The notes beneath the pieces were generated by a model that did no database searches, was not told the DNA's origin, and saw only the letters and a program-made list of their open reading frames with translations. From Lotus japonicus (taxonomy: Eukaryota > Streptophyta > Magnoliopsida > Fabales > Fabaceae), in contig NC_080043.1 of assembly GCF_012489685.1 (NCBI RefSeq), forward strand, positions 13,324,223 through 13,388,222: a stretch of 64,000 nucleotides of DNA, given 5' to 3'. The translations under genes were made by a program, and so were the position numbers. This document shows, piece after piece, positions 51,581 through 61,944 of the stretch; within the stretch, counting starts at the first letter, position 1; every line of letters starts with the position of its first letter.

Positions 51581-54202
51581 CACCACATTGATCTGATTCC
51601 GGGGTCTAGCTTGCCAAATCTTCCTCACTACAGGATGAGCCCGAAAGAGAATGAAATCTTAAGGGAGCAGATTGAAGACTTGCTGAAGAAAGGATTCATT
51701 CGTGGGAGCATGAGCCCATGTGCTGTACCAGTCCTCCTTGTCCCTAAGAAAGGAGGTCAGTGGCGAATGTGTGTTGATAGTAGAGCCATCAATAAGATAA
51801 CTATCAAGTATCGATTCCCAATTCCCCGTTTGGAAGATATGCTTGATGAATTAGCTGGTTCTAAGGTGTTTTCAAAGATAGACTTGCGTAGTGGCTATCA
51901 CCAGATCAGAATCAGGCCTGGAGATGAGTGGAAGACAGCTTTCAAGAGCAAGGATGGATTGTATGAGTGGTTGGTGATGCCTTTCGGGTTATCAAATGCC
52001 CCCAGCACCTTCATGAGGTTGATGAATCAGGTTCTGCGTCCATTTATTGGTTCTTTTGTGGTTGTTTACTTTGATGATATTCTGATTTATAGTAAGAACA
52101 AGAAAGAACACCTGGAGCATGTGAAGCAGGTGTTGCAAGTTTTACAGGAGAACCCGTTATACATTAATATGAAAAAGTGTACATTTAGCACCAACAAATT
52201 ACTCTTCCTAGGTTTTATTGTTGGAGAAGAAGGGATTCATGTTGACGAAGAGAAGGTGAGTGCAATCCGGGATTGGCCCACACCAAAGTCAGTAACTGAA
52301 GTACGCAGTTTTCATGGTTTGGCTACTTTTTATAGGAGGTTTATCAGAGATTTCAGCACTATCACTGCACCTATCACTGAATGTCTAAAGAAAGGAAAGT
52401 TCAAATGGGGATTTGAACAGGAGCAAAGTTTTGGCCTGATTAAGGAGAAATTATGCTCTGCACCGGTGCTAGCACTCCCTGATTTTGATAAAGTGTTCCA
52501 AGTTGAATGTGATGCTAGTGGAGTTGGCATAGGAGCGGTGTTGTCTCAAGAGAAGAGACCGGTGGCCTTTTTCAGCGAGAAGTTGAGTGATGCTCGCCAG
52601 AAGTGGAGCACTTATGACCAGGAGTTCTATGCAGTCTTTAGAGCTCTACGCCAGTGGGAACATTACCTAATTCAGAGAGAGTTCATTCTGTTTACTGACC
52701 ACCAAGCTTTGAAGTTTCTTCACAGCCAGAAAGTGATAAACAAGATGCATGCTCGGTGGGTGAGTTTCTTACAGAAGTTTCCTTTTATTATTCAGCATAA
52801 ATCGGGAGCTCTTAACAAGGTAGCAGATGCGTTGAGTAGGAGAGCTTCCTTGCTAATTACTTTAGCGCAGGAGATCGTAGGCTTTGAGTGCCTTAAAGAG
52901 CTGTATGAAGGTGATGTTGACTTCAAGGAATTATGGGCCAAGTGTAGTGGTAAGCATCCTTCGGCAGATTATCATATCCGTGATGGCTATCTTTTTAAAG
53001 GGGATCAGCTGTGCATCCCTTGCTCCTCTTTAAGGGAAAAGTTGATCCGAGATTTACATGGTGGCGGACTCAGCGGTCACTTGGGCAGAGACAAGACCAT
53101 TGCTAGCCTGGAAGAGAGGTATTATTGGCCACACTTAAGGAGGGACGTTGGTACTATAGTCAAGAGGTGTTACACTTGTCAGGTTTCTAAAGGTCAGTCA
53201 CAAAACACTGGTCTTTATATGCCTTTGCCTATTCCTGATGATATCTGGCAAGATTTGGCTATGGATTTCGTGTTGGGCTTGCCTCGTACACAACGAGGTG
53301 TGGATTCTGTGTTTGTTGTTGTAGACAGATTCTCCAAGATGACGCACTTCATTGCCTGTAAGAAGACTGCTGATGCGTCCAACATAGCCAAACTGTTCTT
53401 CAGGGAGGTGGTGCGCCTTCACGGGGTTCCTACGTCGATTACTTCAGACAGGGACACCAAATTTCTCAGTCATTTCTGGGTTACTCTTTGGAGGTTATTT
53501 GGAACAGCGCTGAACCGAAGTTCTACGGCACATCCACAGACTGAGGTAACCAATAGGACTTTGGGAAATATGATTCGGAGTATTTGCAGGGATAAACCGA
53601 AGCAGTGGGATCTAGCTCTTCCACAGGTGGAATTTGCTTATAACAGTGCTGTGCACTCAGCTACCGGAAAGTCACCTTTTTCTCTCGTTTACACTTTTGT
53701 GCCCAGACATGTGGTGGATTTGTTACAATTGCCTAAAGCACCTGGGGTTAGTGCAGCGGCTGAGACAATGGCTAAGGAGATTGTGACTGTTAAAGAAGCT
53801 GTAAAGGCCCGGTTGGAGGCTACTGGAATGAAGAACAAGGCTGCCGTCGACAAACGCAGGAGAGCTAAAGTTTTCAATGTGGGAGACGATGTGATGGTGT
53901 TCTTACGGAAGGAGAGGTTCCCAGTTGGTACTTACAACAAGTTGAAGCCACGCAAGTATGGTCCATTCAAGGTGATTCGAAAGGTCAATGACAATGCTTA
54001 TGTGGTGGCTCTCCCAGATGACATGAATATCTCAAATACTTTCAACGTAGCTGACATCTATGAGTATCAGGAAGATGCGGCCCTTTATCACGATGAGAAC
54101 TCGGGGTCGAGTTCCTCAGGGGTGGAGGAGACTGATGTAGCGCGGCTGGCTGCGCGCTTCGACGATGATGTCGCTCATCGAATGAGCCCGATCGGATTTT
54201 AG
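51581..54202 (+). CDS. gypsy pol: reverse transcriptase, RNase H, integrase
   Basis: In the same frame as gag-protease and separated from it only by the TAG. RT shows [23 protein letters not shown] and the YFDD box (catalytic Asp codons at 52073-52078). RNase H follows, with [23 protein letters not shown] and [10 protein letters not shown]. Integrase has the HHCC motif (HLGRDKT to CYTCQ) and core residues Asp (MDFVLGLP, 53264), Asp (SDRD, 53447) and Glu (53543). The Glu follows the second Asp by 32 positions instead of the usual 36, since four residues are missing just before it. The last ~23 codons lie inside the 3' LTR. Confidence 0.92.
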   Translation, partial: HHIDLIPGSSLPNLPHYRMSPKENEILREQIEDLLKKGFIRGSMSPCAVPVLLVPKKGGQWRMCVDSRAINKITIKYRFPIPRLEDMLDELAGSKVFSKIDLRSGYHQIRIRPGDEWKTAFKSKDGLYEWLVMPFGLSNAPSTFMRLMNQVLRPFIGSFVVVYFDDILIYSKNKKEHLEHVKQVLQVLQENPLYINMKKCTFSTNKLLFLGFIVGEEGIHVDEEKVSAIRDWPTPKSVTEVRSFHGLATFYRRFIRDFSTITAPITECLKKGKFKWGFEQEQSFGLIKEKLCSAPVLALPDFDKVFQVECDASGVGIGAVLSQEKRPVAFFSEKLSDARQKWSTYDQEFYAVFRALRQWEHYLIQREFILFTDHQALKFLHSQKVINKMHARWVSFLQKFPFIIQHKSGALNKVADALSRRASLLITLAQEIVGFECLKELYEGDVDFKELWAKCSGKHPSADYHIRDGYLFKGDQLCIPCSSLREKLIRDLHGGGLSGHLGRDKTIASLEERYYWPHLRRDVGTIVKRCYTCQVSKGQSQNTGLYMPLPIPDDIWQDLAMDFVLGLPRTQRGVDSVFVVVDRFSKMTHFIACKKTADASNIAKLFFREVVRLHGVPTSITSDRDTKFLSHFWVTLWRLFGTALNRSSTAHPQTEVTNRTLGNMIRSICRDKPKQWDLALPQVEFAYNSAVHSATGKSPFSLVYTFVPRHVVDLLQLPKAPGVSAAAETMAKEIVTVKEAVKARLEATGMKNKAAVDKRRRAKVFNVGDDVMVFLRKERFPVGTYNKLKPRKYGPFKVIRKVNDNAYVVALPDDMNISNTFNVADIYEYQEDAALYHDENSGSSSSGVEETDVARLAARFDDDVAHRMSPIGF
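54118..54132 (+). other. polypurine tract of gypsy element
   Basis: GGGGTGGAGGAGAC directly before the 3' LTR, within the pol coding frame. Confidence 0.75.
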
Positions 54203-54604
54203 CCCATCTAATCAGTCTCGGGCCCGCAAAACAAAATCTAAGTATTTTATTAGGATTTTATTTATTAGGATCTTTAATTTTCAATTAAGATCTTTTAGGA
54301 TATTATTTATTTTTTGTTAGAAACTTATTTATTTCAATTAGGATCTTTTATTTTCAATTAGGATCTTTCAAGATCTTATTTCTTTTTGGTTAGGATTTTC
54401 TTTCTTTTCCTATTTAAGCAATTGTAAGGCATAGCCTATTCAGTTTTGATTGATAATAAAATTTAAGAGTTTTCTCTTCTTCTCTGGTGGATTCCAGTGT
54501 ATTTTCTAGGGTTTTAGCGCTTGCTAATTTCCTTTCTGGTGGATTCCAGAAACCTTTTCCTTAGGATTTGCGCTTGCAATCCTAGTACGACTTCCGCTGC
54601 ATCA
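54133..54604 (+). repeat. 3' LTR of gypsy element
   Basis: 472 bp, two differences from the 5' LTR. Its first ~70 bp are translated as the C-terminus of pol. Confidence 0.94.
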
Positions 54605-54859
54605 GAAGTCCTAGTATTACCATGTGACCATTACTCTCATGTTAGATTCTCTTTGATAAGAGTGATGAAGTTTCAGTGTTTGCTTTCAGCTACTAAGAAC
54701 ATGTCTGACTAGAAGCAAGATCACCTTTAAAACCTTGATGGAAGAATATTCTATAAATCTACATACCTACGGTGTTTCTCTCGCACACATAGGTATATTA
54801 AAGTAGATGGTGGCCAATTCTTTGTTTGTTTTCTACAAATGGAAGGTTACCAATCAAGA

Positions 54860-55195
54860 GAGGGATGATAAACACAAATGAATGTTATTTGTTCTTCTGA
54901 TTGTGCAAACTTGGTGGCGGTATTACAATCCAGGACTGATACTAGCACTTACTGGGACCATGATGCACTTGACAGGGTACGCAACTTAATGAGCGATTTC
55001 CATAGCATCACTTTGACTCATGTCGCGAGGGAGAAGAACAATACAGCGGATAATTTGGCGAGAGAAGCCGCTAGACTTGGATCGCCGGTTCAAGTCTGGA
55101 AGAGGCCTCCATCCTTTGTTTCAGCTTCAATTTACTTGGATGCTATTAGTTAGTTTTTCTTAATCGTTAATTTTCCTCTTGTAACAAAAAAAAAA
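54860..55195 (+). mobile_element. LINE 3' end (RNase H-like tail)
   Basis: An open frame (to TAG 55153) encodes the last part of an RNase H-like domain, as in plant LINE ORF2: SDCANLVAVLQS, HDALDRVRNLM and HVAREKNNTADNLAREAAR. A short 3' UTR and a run of ten A (55186-55195) after TTGTAAC follow, which is how plant LINEs end. The copy is 5'-truncated, as is usual for target-primed reverse transcription. I could not define a target duplication. Confidence 0.82.
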
Positions 55196-55196
55196 G

Positions 55197-57580
55197 ATTG
55201 ATGTTAGAGTTCGAGAAACATGTAATATATCTAAAATAAAATAAAGGCTTTATAAAAGAATAAATCTAAATTTTATTTCATAATTAAAGAAAAATTACTA
55301 TCCTCGCTAGCATGTCACTGGCGCCATGCCGGCCCGGTAGTCTGTAGGTGCTTTCTCTCCGTTCTACCTAAAAAAAATTATTATACCTCAACCATAATAA
55401 CCGAAGCATTTAGATTCGACCATTGAGATTTTTTTTTGTTTACAAAGAGGGGCTAAGCCTCGGACAAAAACCTACAGCAGAGAAGACCCCTAGGATTAGA
55501 AGCCACAAGGCCTCTATCCCTATCTACTCAACCATGACAGTACTCTCCAAACGAAGAATCAAATCAATGTGTCTCAAAGGGAACGGCTAAGCCAGCCTTA
55601 GCCAAGTAATCTCACAGATGAATAATGCCATAAAGACAGAATCTGACAATACGCAGAAATTCTAATAGTTTCAAGAGAGAAAACCAAGTCTAATGACAAG
55701 AAAATTAACACAGTCAACAACACCAGCATTAAACTACGAAGCCAGAAATATCAAAACTTGGCAACTGTAAAGGGTGTAAATGTCCAATAGAGTAATGTCG
55801 TAATCTCTGATTAATTGTACACCTTGAAAGGAAACATCCTTATTGGGAAATATGTCTCTTTTTTCTTTTCTTTTTCTCCAGCACCCCTTCTACTATCATA
55901 TTTACATATTTCCCCTTGCCTTTCAAAAAAGAAAAACCAGTGCTTAGTAAGCCTTCTGTGAATCATTTGTCTTCTCAAAATTGGTCTTACCTCAGGATAA
56001 TTATTACAGAAGTCAAAGGTAAGATCAAAAAATTGTTGAACCAGCAATTTCAATAGAACCCACCAATGGAGTATCTAGTGTAAGAGGAGGAGAAACCAGA
56101 GCATTGGTTGAGCGAGAGAGAGGGAGAAGGAGAGATAATAATGTATGGTTAGCGAGAGTATTTTAGTTATTTTACTCATTCAATCTCAATCATCCAATAC
56201 TTTTTTTTTTTTTTTTTTTTGAAAGAAATCAAATATATTGATTAAATGGAAGGTAGCATAGACGTCAATACATCAGCTGACACAAGCGAAACTAACTTTG
56301 GTGGCACTTCCTTAATGGTGAAAATTCTATCTAAAAACATATCATGTACCAATACAAGACTTATTTACAAATCTGCTGAAGTTGACGGCTAACTCAAAAC
56401 TCCACACCTAGTAAATTCGAGGCTAAAATACTAAGTACCTACGCAAGTGGTGTTTCTCGACAAACCATGATAAATGATGCCACTATGAAAGGAGAATTTA
56501 CTAAGTGTCAAACTGCGACAATCGATGTCGATTATGTATATCAAAAAAGATTCTTCCATATAGGGTGATCGAATTTTATTAAAGAACTCTTCCAACTTAT
56601 TTCTGGTCCAAGAACTAGAAAATATTTATTTACCAAAAACCACGGTAAACATCACCGCAACTCATTCTTCACTATGGGCTTTCTTCGACTTATCAAACCA
56701 TGCTCTCTTTGAAAAATAAAATTGAAATTCTTATTACCTATTTCAATCAATAAAACATCCCTTGGTACAATAATACGATCACTCACCATCCCTTCCTTTT
56801 TCCATTTTCTTTATGGAATAAAGTAGCATTGTTTTGCAAAAAGTAATAGAAATAGAAAAACTTTCAGACGGTGCAAAAGCAAAATAAAAAAACAACAAAG
56901 CCTATGTCCATATATGGGAAAATGGATCCCAAATGTGGTAAGCACAGAACTCCATAACTTCACACCCAAAACAAAACCATCAAAATCTAGAGATGAGAAT
57001 GAGAGCATGTTCCTAATAGACTTGGAACCATATAACAAAAAAAAAAAAATTCCATCATCATAGTATTTATTTTGGTTTAGCACTTTTCTCCATCAAGCCA
57101 AATTGTCTTTGTTGTGACTTCAAACTTCAAAGTCCAAGCCACCAAATCCTTTCCTTCCATCCTTCCTCCTACCCACCTAAGCCAAACCAATTGTCATAAA
57201 ACTTGAAAAAGGGAAGAAAGAAAACTACATCTAAATCTAAATAAATACCATAACCCCTTTCTCAACCTCTTCTTTCTTTTTCCCCATTCTCTCTCTAGAA
57301 TCCTCCCCTCTCTCTAGATTTCCTCCATCATTAGCCTAAATTGATCATCATCACTTGTTTGTTTCCTTGCTCTATAATAATAATACCCATTTCATAGTCA
57401 TTTCATTTCCTTTACTTTTCCATTTTCCAATTTCCAATTTCCACCCATGGATCTGCCATTCACAATCACACCCTTAACCACTTCCAATTCTTCATAAGTA
57501 AGATCCATTCATTCACTTGAATCACTTCATATAAAGTCACACACACAACTTGAGAGAAAGAGAGAGAGAGGAAATTGAAA
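55197..57580. other. intergenic and KEG upstream region
   Basis: No supported gene. A T20 run at 56201-56220 followed by GAAAGAAATCAAATATATTGA looks like the 3' tail of a minus-strand LINE or SINE, and a similar T-rich start with TTTACAAAGAGGGGCTAAGC at about 55430 may be another. The last 350 bp are CT-rich, leader-like sequence, ending in a GA run (57552-57571) just before the KEG start. Confidence 0.45.
56201..56420 (-). mobile_element. possible minus-strand LINE/SINE tail
   Basis: Read on the minus strand, non-coding sequence ends TTTGATTTCTTTC followed by A20, the form of a retroposon 3' end. The left extent and family are unknown. Confidence 0.35.
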
Positions 57581-60500
57581 ATGAAAATGAAAATCCCTTG
57601 TTGTTCGGTTTGCCAAACGCGGTACAACGAGGAGGAGCGTGTTCCGCTTCTACTCCAATGCGGCCATGGCTTCTGCAGAGAGTGTCTTTCTAGAATGTTC
57701 TCTGCTTCGCCGGACGCCACGCTCACGTGCCCCCGCTGCCGCCACGTGTCCACCGTCGGCAACTCAGTTCAAGCGCTGCGCAAGAACTACGCTGTTCTCT
57801 CGCTCATCCACTCCGCCGCGGAAGCCGCTTCCGCCGCCGGCGTCACTGGCGGAAAGTCCAGCTTCGACTGCGACTGCACCGATGAGGAGGACGGTGACGG
57901 TGACGACGATGAGAATGGAGATGACGAGGAGAAGCGGCGCCGGAACAGCCGCGGCTCGCAGGCGTCGAGCTCGGGGGGGTGTGCGCCGGTGATCGAGGTC
58001 GGGGCGCATCAGGACTTGAAGCTGGTGAAGCGGATTGGGGAGGGGAGGAGGGCTGGAGTGGAGATGTGGACGGCGGTGATCGGCGGTGGGAGGTGTCGGC
58101 ATCATGTGGCGGTGAAGAAGGTGGCGATGATGGAGGGGATGGATTTGGAGTGGATGCAAGGGAAGTTGGAGAGTTTGCGTAAGGCTTCGATGTGGTGTAG
58201 GAACGTGTGCACGTTCCATGGAGCAATGAGGGTGGATGAGAGTGTGTGTCTTGTGATGGATAGGTGTTATGGATCGGTTCAGTCTGAGATGCAACGCAAC
58301 GAGGGGAGGCTCACTTTGGAGCAAGTCCTAAGGTTTTGGAGGAGTTTTACTTTTTCAGATTTTGCTTTTGTTCTTTTCTGCTCTTGCTCACATGGTTCTT
58401 GTGATTCATTTTGTTGCAAGAAATTTATTTGACTAGGTAGTGACTAGCCATGAAGAAGTATAGTGATTATGTTTGGTTGATTAATTGATTTAGTTTCGCT
58501 TGATTTATTTGATGAGTAATCAAACGGTTTTAAATTGCAGTTGTAACCGTCGCGGGCGCGGTTGCGCGCGCAGCTTCCGTGATGAGTATTATAGTAATTT
58601 AAACTGTGGCCATCGGCAATAATCCGGAAAAAGAGGATTATTTAGAGCGGGTTCAATGGAAAATGGGGATGGAGTAGCCATGGTTAGGACATCCTTTCTT
58701 TAGGGATAAAGAGGGGTGTGAACTTTTTGTTCGTCATTTACCTACCTTTTTTGAGACATTTCCGGTTGTTTACGTAGATAGAGACAAAATTGTTAGAACC
58801 GATGTTCCTTTTTGGAGGGGAGTACAGTGTCGAACAAGTAGGTGGACTATTTAGTGATGCGGTATTTGATTTGAAACCATGATGAGTTTTATAGAAATTT
58901 TATTGGTATAAGTAAAATGCACCACATTCTGGTTAGGATTTGGAGAAAATGCAATGTATTATGTCTCCACCCGTCAATGACTGATCAATCTTCCGAAGGA
59001 AGCTCCATCTTGGTGATCTCATCCAGGCTGCTCTAAATCGGAGTGGTTTATTTGATTCCGTGTCCGAAATTTATCATTTTACTCCAGCCTCTTACTTTCT
59101 TATTGGCTAGGTTTAATTAAACCATAAAACAGTGGAATAGCTGAATACTTTGTTTCAAAATTTTCAGAAAATCTTTGTCAAAATGATTTCACCTCTTGAT
59201 TCCATTGCTTGTTTCTTGTTCATGTAATGTGGGTGATTTAATCACGTATTGCGATTTAGTTGCTCAGGACAGTTATGAATAGTGACATTAAAATTTTCCT
59301 AATGTAGATATGGGGCAGATATTGCACGAGGGGTTGTTGAGCTTCATGCTGCAGGCGTTGTTTGCATGAATTTAAAACCTTCCAATTTACTTCTTGATGC
59401 CGATGGTCATGCTGTGGTCTCTGATTATGGACTTGCTACAATTCTGAAAAAGCCTTCCTGTTGGAAGGCTCGGCCAGAGTGTGACTCCTCAAAGATCCAT
59501 TCCTGTATGGAATGTATAATGCTCAGCCCACATTATACCGCACCTGAGGCTTGGGAACCTGTGAAGAAATCATTAAATTTGTTTTGGGATGATGGAATAG
59601 GTATATCTTCTGAATCAGATGCCTGGAGTTTTGGTTGTACCTTGGTGGAGATGTGCACGGGTGCCATTCCGTACGTAGAGCAACTCATTCTTTACTTATG
59701 CTTTCTTCCCTCTCTTTTTTTTTTCCATCCAAATTTCTCAGTGCAAAATTTATGCTTGTGCAGGTGGGCTGGTTTAAGTGCGGAGGAAATCTATCGGGCA
59801 GTTGTTAAAGCAAAGAGATTGCCTCCACAATATGCTAGTGTGGTTGGTGGTGGAATTCCTAGGGAATTGTGGAAGATGATTGGAGAGTGCCTGCAATTCA
59901 AGCCTTCTAAAAGGCCTACTTTTAATGCAATGCTAGCAATATTTCTCCGTCATTTGCAGGAAATACCGCGCAGCCCTCCTGCAAGCCCTGATAAGTAAGT
60001 CTATTGAGTTATTATAACCATGATTGTGTCTTCTAGTTTAATTTTATAGCATCTGATTGAGCAGTTCAGTCTATTTATGGTTTTTAGTTTGGAAATGTTA
60101 ACTTGATTGAGAACATACCAAATACACAGTTTTCTTGATGTTCAATAAAAAGCGCCTTATACAATTATTTCTGTCGATATAGTGACTTCGCTAAGAGCTC
60201 CATATCAAATGTGACGGAGCCTTCCCCAGTGCCTGAATTAGAAGTTCCTCAGGAAAATCCAAACCATCTTCATCGACTAGTGTCTGAAGGGGTTGTCTCA
60301 GGTGTTAGGTTAGTTGGTATTACAACTTTTCTTGCTTGAGCTAGCTTTTACTAAAATTCTGTCATTTTATTCAATGCCTTAGTATTTCTTGTACAGAGAC
60401 CTTCTAGCAAGGGCTGCATCAGAAAATGGCAGCAACTACATATTTTCTTTATTGGAAGCTCAAAATGCTGATGGGCAAACAGCTCTCCACTTAGCTTGTA

Positions 60501-60967
60501 GACGTGGCAGTGCAGAACTTGTTGAGGCAATTCTGGAGTATGAAGAGGCAAATGTTGATGTCTTGGACAAAGATGGAGATCCTCCTCTCGTTTTTGCCTT
60601 AGCAGCTGGGTCTCCTGAATGTGTTCGTAGCCTCATCAAAAGAAATGCCAATGTGAGGTCGCGATTGAGAGATGGCATTGGCCCATCAGTAGCTCACGTT
60701 TGTGCCTATCATGGACAACCAGATTGTATGCGGGTATGTTTCACTTAAATTATACTTTTCCTCCTTCATTTGAGCTATATTCATCTAAATTTATATGGAC
60801 AAATAACAGGAATTACTATTAGCTGGAGCTGATCCTAACGCAGTGGATGATGAAGGTGAATCTGTACTGCATCGGGCAGTTGCCAAGAAGTACACAGACT
60901 GTGCTGTTGTAATAGTGGAAAATGGAGGCTGCAGATCCATGATCATCTCGAATTCAAAGAACCTGAC
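57581..60967 (+). CDS. KEG: E3 ubiquitin ligase KEEP ON GOING-like, exons 1-6 (partial)
   Basis: Six exons join in phase: 57581-58332, 59308-59670, 59764-59994, 60183-60308, 60397-60733 and 60810-60967, about 655 codons. Exon 1 gives a RING finger at the N-terminus (CCSVC...CGHGFCREC...CPRC), an acidic Asp/Glu-Gly linker and the kinase N-lobe (VAVKKV). Exons 2-3 give the kinase C-lobe ([45 protein letters not shown]). Exons 5-6 give ankyrin repeats ([28 protein letters not shown]). This is the domain order of KEG, a trans-Golgi/early endosome E3 ligase that keeps ABI5 and other ABA factors low. The remaining ankyrin and HERC2-like repeats lie beyond the window. The HRD and DFG positions read CMN and DYG, as an atypical kinase. 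Confidence 0.95.
58333..59307 (+). other. intron 1 of KEG
   Basis: A 975-bp intron bounded by AAG|GTTTTG and AATGTAG|A. A GC-rich palindromic patch (CGTCGCGGGCGCGGTTGCGCGCGC near 58550) stands out in otherwise T-rich sequence. Confidence 0.85.
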
Positions 60968-61616
60968 GTAAGTAACCAATTTTCTTTATCTTTAAATTTG
61001 TGTGGGTATTTCAATCAGTGGAGGCACAATAACATGATTGACTATTAGGAAATAATGCATTAACAGCTTACATATCATACAGAGGAAAAACAGAATTTCG
61101 GAAGTTGTCTTTCTACCATGAACATAAAGTTTCACATATACGATGTTGTTCTGGTTAACTGCATGTCCTTTTCACCACCTTCACATTGAAAGATGAAGCT
61201 AATCTGGATGAGTTGCTATGGGCTAGTGTTATTTCTTAGCCACCGGTATAATTGAAAACATTTAAGAATGTGAACAGTATTTAAGTCTTGTACATTGAAT
61301 CTGCATCTTTAATTTGATGAATGATTAATGATGACTGTCAATATATTACATAAGTGAAGCTTTATCTTGTCATGTAATCATCATGGTGCTTTCCTTTTCA
61401 TATTTTGTTGCAAAACTTTTAAGGTTATTTATAGTAAGATTTATAAAAATTATGTACAGTAAAAGCATAAATCTTTCTACATTTAAGTTATTCTGATCCC
61501 TTTATGGCATATAAGCCGGATGAAAATATCTTGTTGATTCCAATTGCAGTATGTTGTCCATAGTTATCTTATCACCTTAATACTTCGAATTTGTTAATTG
61601 GGGTGAAATAAAGAGG
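60968..61616 (+). other. start of KEG intron 6
   Basis: It begins with a good donor (GAC|GTAAGTAACC). No further KEG exon is seen before the antisense copia element. Confidence 0.75.
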
Positions 61617-61792
61617 TGTTAAAGCAGTGGGGATTAGTCAGGTTAGTTAGTTTAGTTATAAAGAATTGATTTGCAGTTTGTTGAAATTCTAACTGAATTG
61701 TAAACTGAATTGTATTTCTGAAAAGTTTTTTTTACAATGAATAGCATTTAGCTATTTATAGAATCAGAGAAGCTTGCGTAGCAAGCTGTTAC

Positions 61793-61795
<3 letters not shown>

Positions 61796-61821
<26 letters not shown>
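61796..61821. repeat. GA microsatellite in copia LTR
   Basis: An uninterrupted GA run of about 26 bp within the LTR. Confidence 0.92.
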
Positions 61822-61825
<4 letters not shown>

Positions 61826-61944
61826 CAGTTAGAATCAGTTACTGTGTAACTGATTCTGTTACACCTAATAACTAATTCTGTTACAGATTGACATGTCAGC
61901 AATGCCATGTCAGCATGTGACTACATATATCCTAATACACCCCC

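Larger units (their letters stand above)
49222..54604 (+). mobile_element. complete Ty3/gypsy chromovirus (CRM-like) retrotransposon
   Basis: LTRs of 472 bp (49222-49693 and 54133-54604) start TGATGTAGCGCGG and end GCTGCATCA. A perfect 5-bp duplication GAAGT (49217-49221 and 54605-54609) flanks the element. Two LTR differences are seen (CTCGTC/CTCATC near the start, TTCCC/TTCTC in the middle). Reverse transcriptase precedes integrase, as in gypsy elements. The integrase and RT sequences, the compact size, the Met-tRNA primer site and the polyprotein reading into the 3' LTR suggest a chromovirus of the CRM (centromeric) or a related clade. That clade call is inference. One stop codon and one small deletion make this copy defective. 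Confidence 0.93.

Noticed and set aside
57764..58324. Large minus-strand open frames opposite KEG exon 1
   Set aside because: The GC-rich exon leaves few stops in other frames. Products are His/Pro/Ser low complexity, with no family match.
58540..58575. CpG-rich palindromic patch in KEG intron 1 as an alternative promoter
   Set aside because: Too short and with no TATA or initiator context. Noted only as unusual composition.
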